From: CAVQFO01 sp963711725
Lineage (GTDB): Bacteria > Pseudomonadota > Gammaproteobacteria > Nitrococcales > Aquisalimonadaceae
NCBI GenBank assembly: GCA_963711725.1
Contig: CAVQFO010000021.1
Coordinates: 1-33,675, forward strand
Length of the DNA stretch: 33,675 nucleotides
Reading direction: 5' to 3'
Position 1 is the stretch's first letter. The number at the start of each line of letters is the position of its first letter. Made by a program: the position numbers and the translations under genes. The notes under the pieces were generated by a model, which worked only from the letters and a program-made list of their open reading frames with translations, was not told the origin of the DNA and ran no database searches. Shown piece by piece: positions 32,591-33,675 of this stretch.

Positions 32591-32643
32591 GCACCCCCCT
32601 GGCCATAGACCCAATGGTTTACCCCAAGCACGCCGTCTCCGGC

Positions 32644-32672
32644 ATGACACCCCCAATCCCACCATGTACAAT
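32644..32672 (+). promoter_or_regulatory. Candidate sigma70 promoter of galU
   Basis: ATGACA (32644-32649) and TACAAT (32667-32672) are spaced by exactly 17 bases, predicting a start site near 32679 and a leader of about 48 bases. This makes galU separately transcribed from the upstream modules. Confidence 0.5.
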
Positions 32673-32726
32673 CCGACCGTCGCTCCACAACCCAACGCTA
32701 GGCCCATTCTGGGCCGCGGAGTCACT

Positions 32727-33642
32727 ATGAAACGCAAGGTGGACAAGGTCGTCTTCCCCGTCGCCGGTCTCGGGACGAGATTCCTGCCGGCAACCAAGGC
32801 AAGCCCCAAGGAAATGCTTCCCGTGGTGGACAAGCCGCTGATTCAATACGCGGTCGAGGAGGCTGTCGCCGCCGGCGCAGATACGCTCATCTTCATTACT
32901 GGTCGAAACAAACGCGCCATCGAAGATCACTTCGATAAGGCCTACGAGCTCGAAACGGAACTCGAGTCCAAAGGCAAGACAGAACTCCTCAAGATCGTTC
33001 GCCAAGTGGTACCCGGATTCAGTCCGATGCATCTTCATTCGCCAAGCCGAGGCGCTGGGCCTTGGTCACGCCGTGTTCTGCGCCAAGCCCGTGATCAATG
33101 ACAACGAACCCTTCGGCATCATACTCGCCGACGATCTGATCGACAACGACGGCCCCAACGCCATGCAGCAGATGGTGGAGGCCTACAAGGCTTATTGCTG
33201 CTCCGTCCTGGGTGTGGAGCGGGTGCCTCAGGAAGACACCGGTAAATACGGCATCGTGAGCGCCACAGAGTTTGCCGAACGGCTAAGCAACGTCCAGGCC
33301 ATCGTCGAGAAGCCCAAACCCGCCGAAGCACCGTCCAATCTGGCGGTGGTGGGGCGATATATCCTCACGCCGCGTATTTTCGAACTGCTGGAAGTCACCG
33401 AGCGGGGCGCCGGTAACGAAATCCAGCTCACCGACGCCATAGCGGCCCTTTTGAAGGAAGAGCGGGTGCTCGCCTACGAGTTCGAAGGTATGCGGTACGA
33501 CTGCGGGAGCAAACTGGGCTATTTGATGGCAACGGTGGAATACGGCCTGAAGCACCCGGAACTCGGTCCGGCGTTCGGAGAATACTTGGCAACAGCCTAT
33601 GATAACCGCAATGAGCCTGCCCAAAAGAACAAGGCGAATTAA
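32727..33642 (+). CDS. galU: UTP-glucose-1-phosphate uridylyltransferase (one frame break)
   Basis: GalU makes UDP-glucose from UTP and glucose-1-P, the precursor for Ugd and surface glycans. The nucleotide-binding motif VVFPVAGLGTRFLPATKASP is at residues 8-27 and KEMLPVVDKPLIQYAVEEA follows. The frame breaks near 33022-33032; joining gives CIFIRQAEALGLGHAVFCAK, then FGIILADDLID and VEKPKPAEAPSNLAVVGRYI, for a protein of about 304 residues ending at 33642, the normal length. ATG 32727 has GGAG 5 bases upstream. Intact motifs on both sides suggest a sequencing error. Confidence 0.93.
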
Positions 33643-33675
33643 TACAACCAGAAATCGGAGTTCTTAAGTCTTGAG

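Noticed and set aside
1..33675. tRNA or rRNA genes
   Set aside because: No cloverleaf-like stretch ending in CCA with a T-arm GGTTCGAATCC-type motif, and no rRNA-like conserved block, was seen in the intergenic regions. They are too short or occupied by repeats.

Overview
The window comes from a GC-rich gammaproteobacterium. The evidence is the gene order and sequence of the spc and alpha ribosomal-protein operons, a zinc-free long form of S14, an E. coli-type PAPS reductase, and REP-like intergenic repeats of kinds common in Pseudomonas, Xanthomonas and Chromatiales relatives. I cannot place it to genus. No rRNA, tRNA, CRISPR, prophage or transposase gene is visible.

Layout. (1) 1-9243: the end of the S10 operon (rpmC), the spc operon (rpsQ to secY, rpmJ) and the alpha operon (rpsM-rpsK-rpsD-rpoA-rplQ), all on +, closed by a strong terminator. 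(2) 9283-14786: a SAM hydroxide adenosyltransferase-like gene, a small DUF6489 gene, mdh, an O-antigen ligase-like gene on the minus strand, and the sulfate-assimilation pair cysH-cysC. (3) 14872-19858: uvrA (minus), divergent from an MFS transporter gene followed by ssb. (4) 19917-26489: a cell-surface polysaccharide block with two tandem Wzz-type chain-length proteins, a TviB-type UDP-HexNAc dehydrogenase, a UDP-glucuronate epimerase and UDP-glucose dehydrogenase. (5) 26527-32510: an accessory region with four two-gene toxin-antitoxin-like modules (three MNT/HEPN pairs and one DUF433/DUF5615 pair), pgi, and dense REP-like repeats. (6) 32727-33642: galU.

The sugar genes form one route. Pgi interconverts glucose-6-P and fructose-6-P, GalU makes UDP-glucose, Ugd oxidises it to UDP-glucuronate, the epimerase gives UDP-galacturonate, and TviB makes an N-acetyl-hexosaminuronate. 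The Wzz proteins and the O-antigen ligase would set chain length and attach the finished glycan. CysC makes PAPS and CysH reduces it.

Three points stand out. First, between 29171 and 32510 three toxin-antitoxin-like modules sit in same-orientation units of roughly 1 kb, each bordered by copies of one composite palindromic repeat, so the stretch looks like a cassette array. A fourth module at 26527-27390 is bracketed by the smaller repeat, which supplies a stop codon and possibly an N-terminus. Second, about ten single-base frame breaks occur from 11.7 kb onwards, in otherwise intact housekeeping and accessory genes, and none occurs in the ribosomal region. Most look like uncorrected sequencing errors, so these genes are given as full-length reconstructions. 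Third, the 26-base repeat (17 copies) shows paired changes that preserve its hairpin stem.
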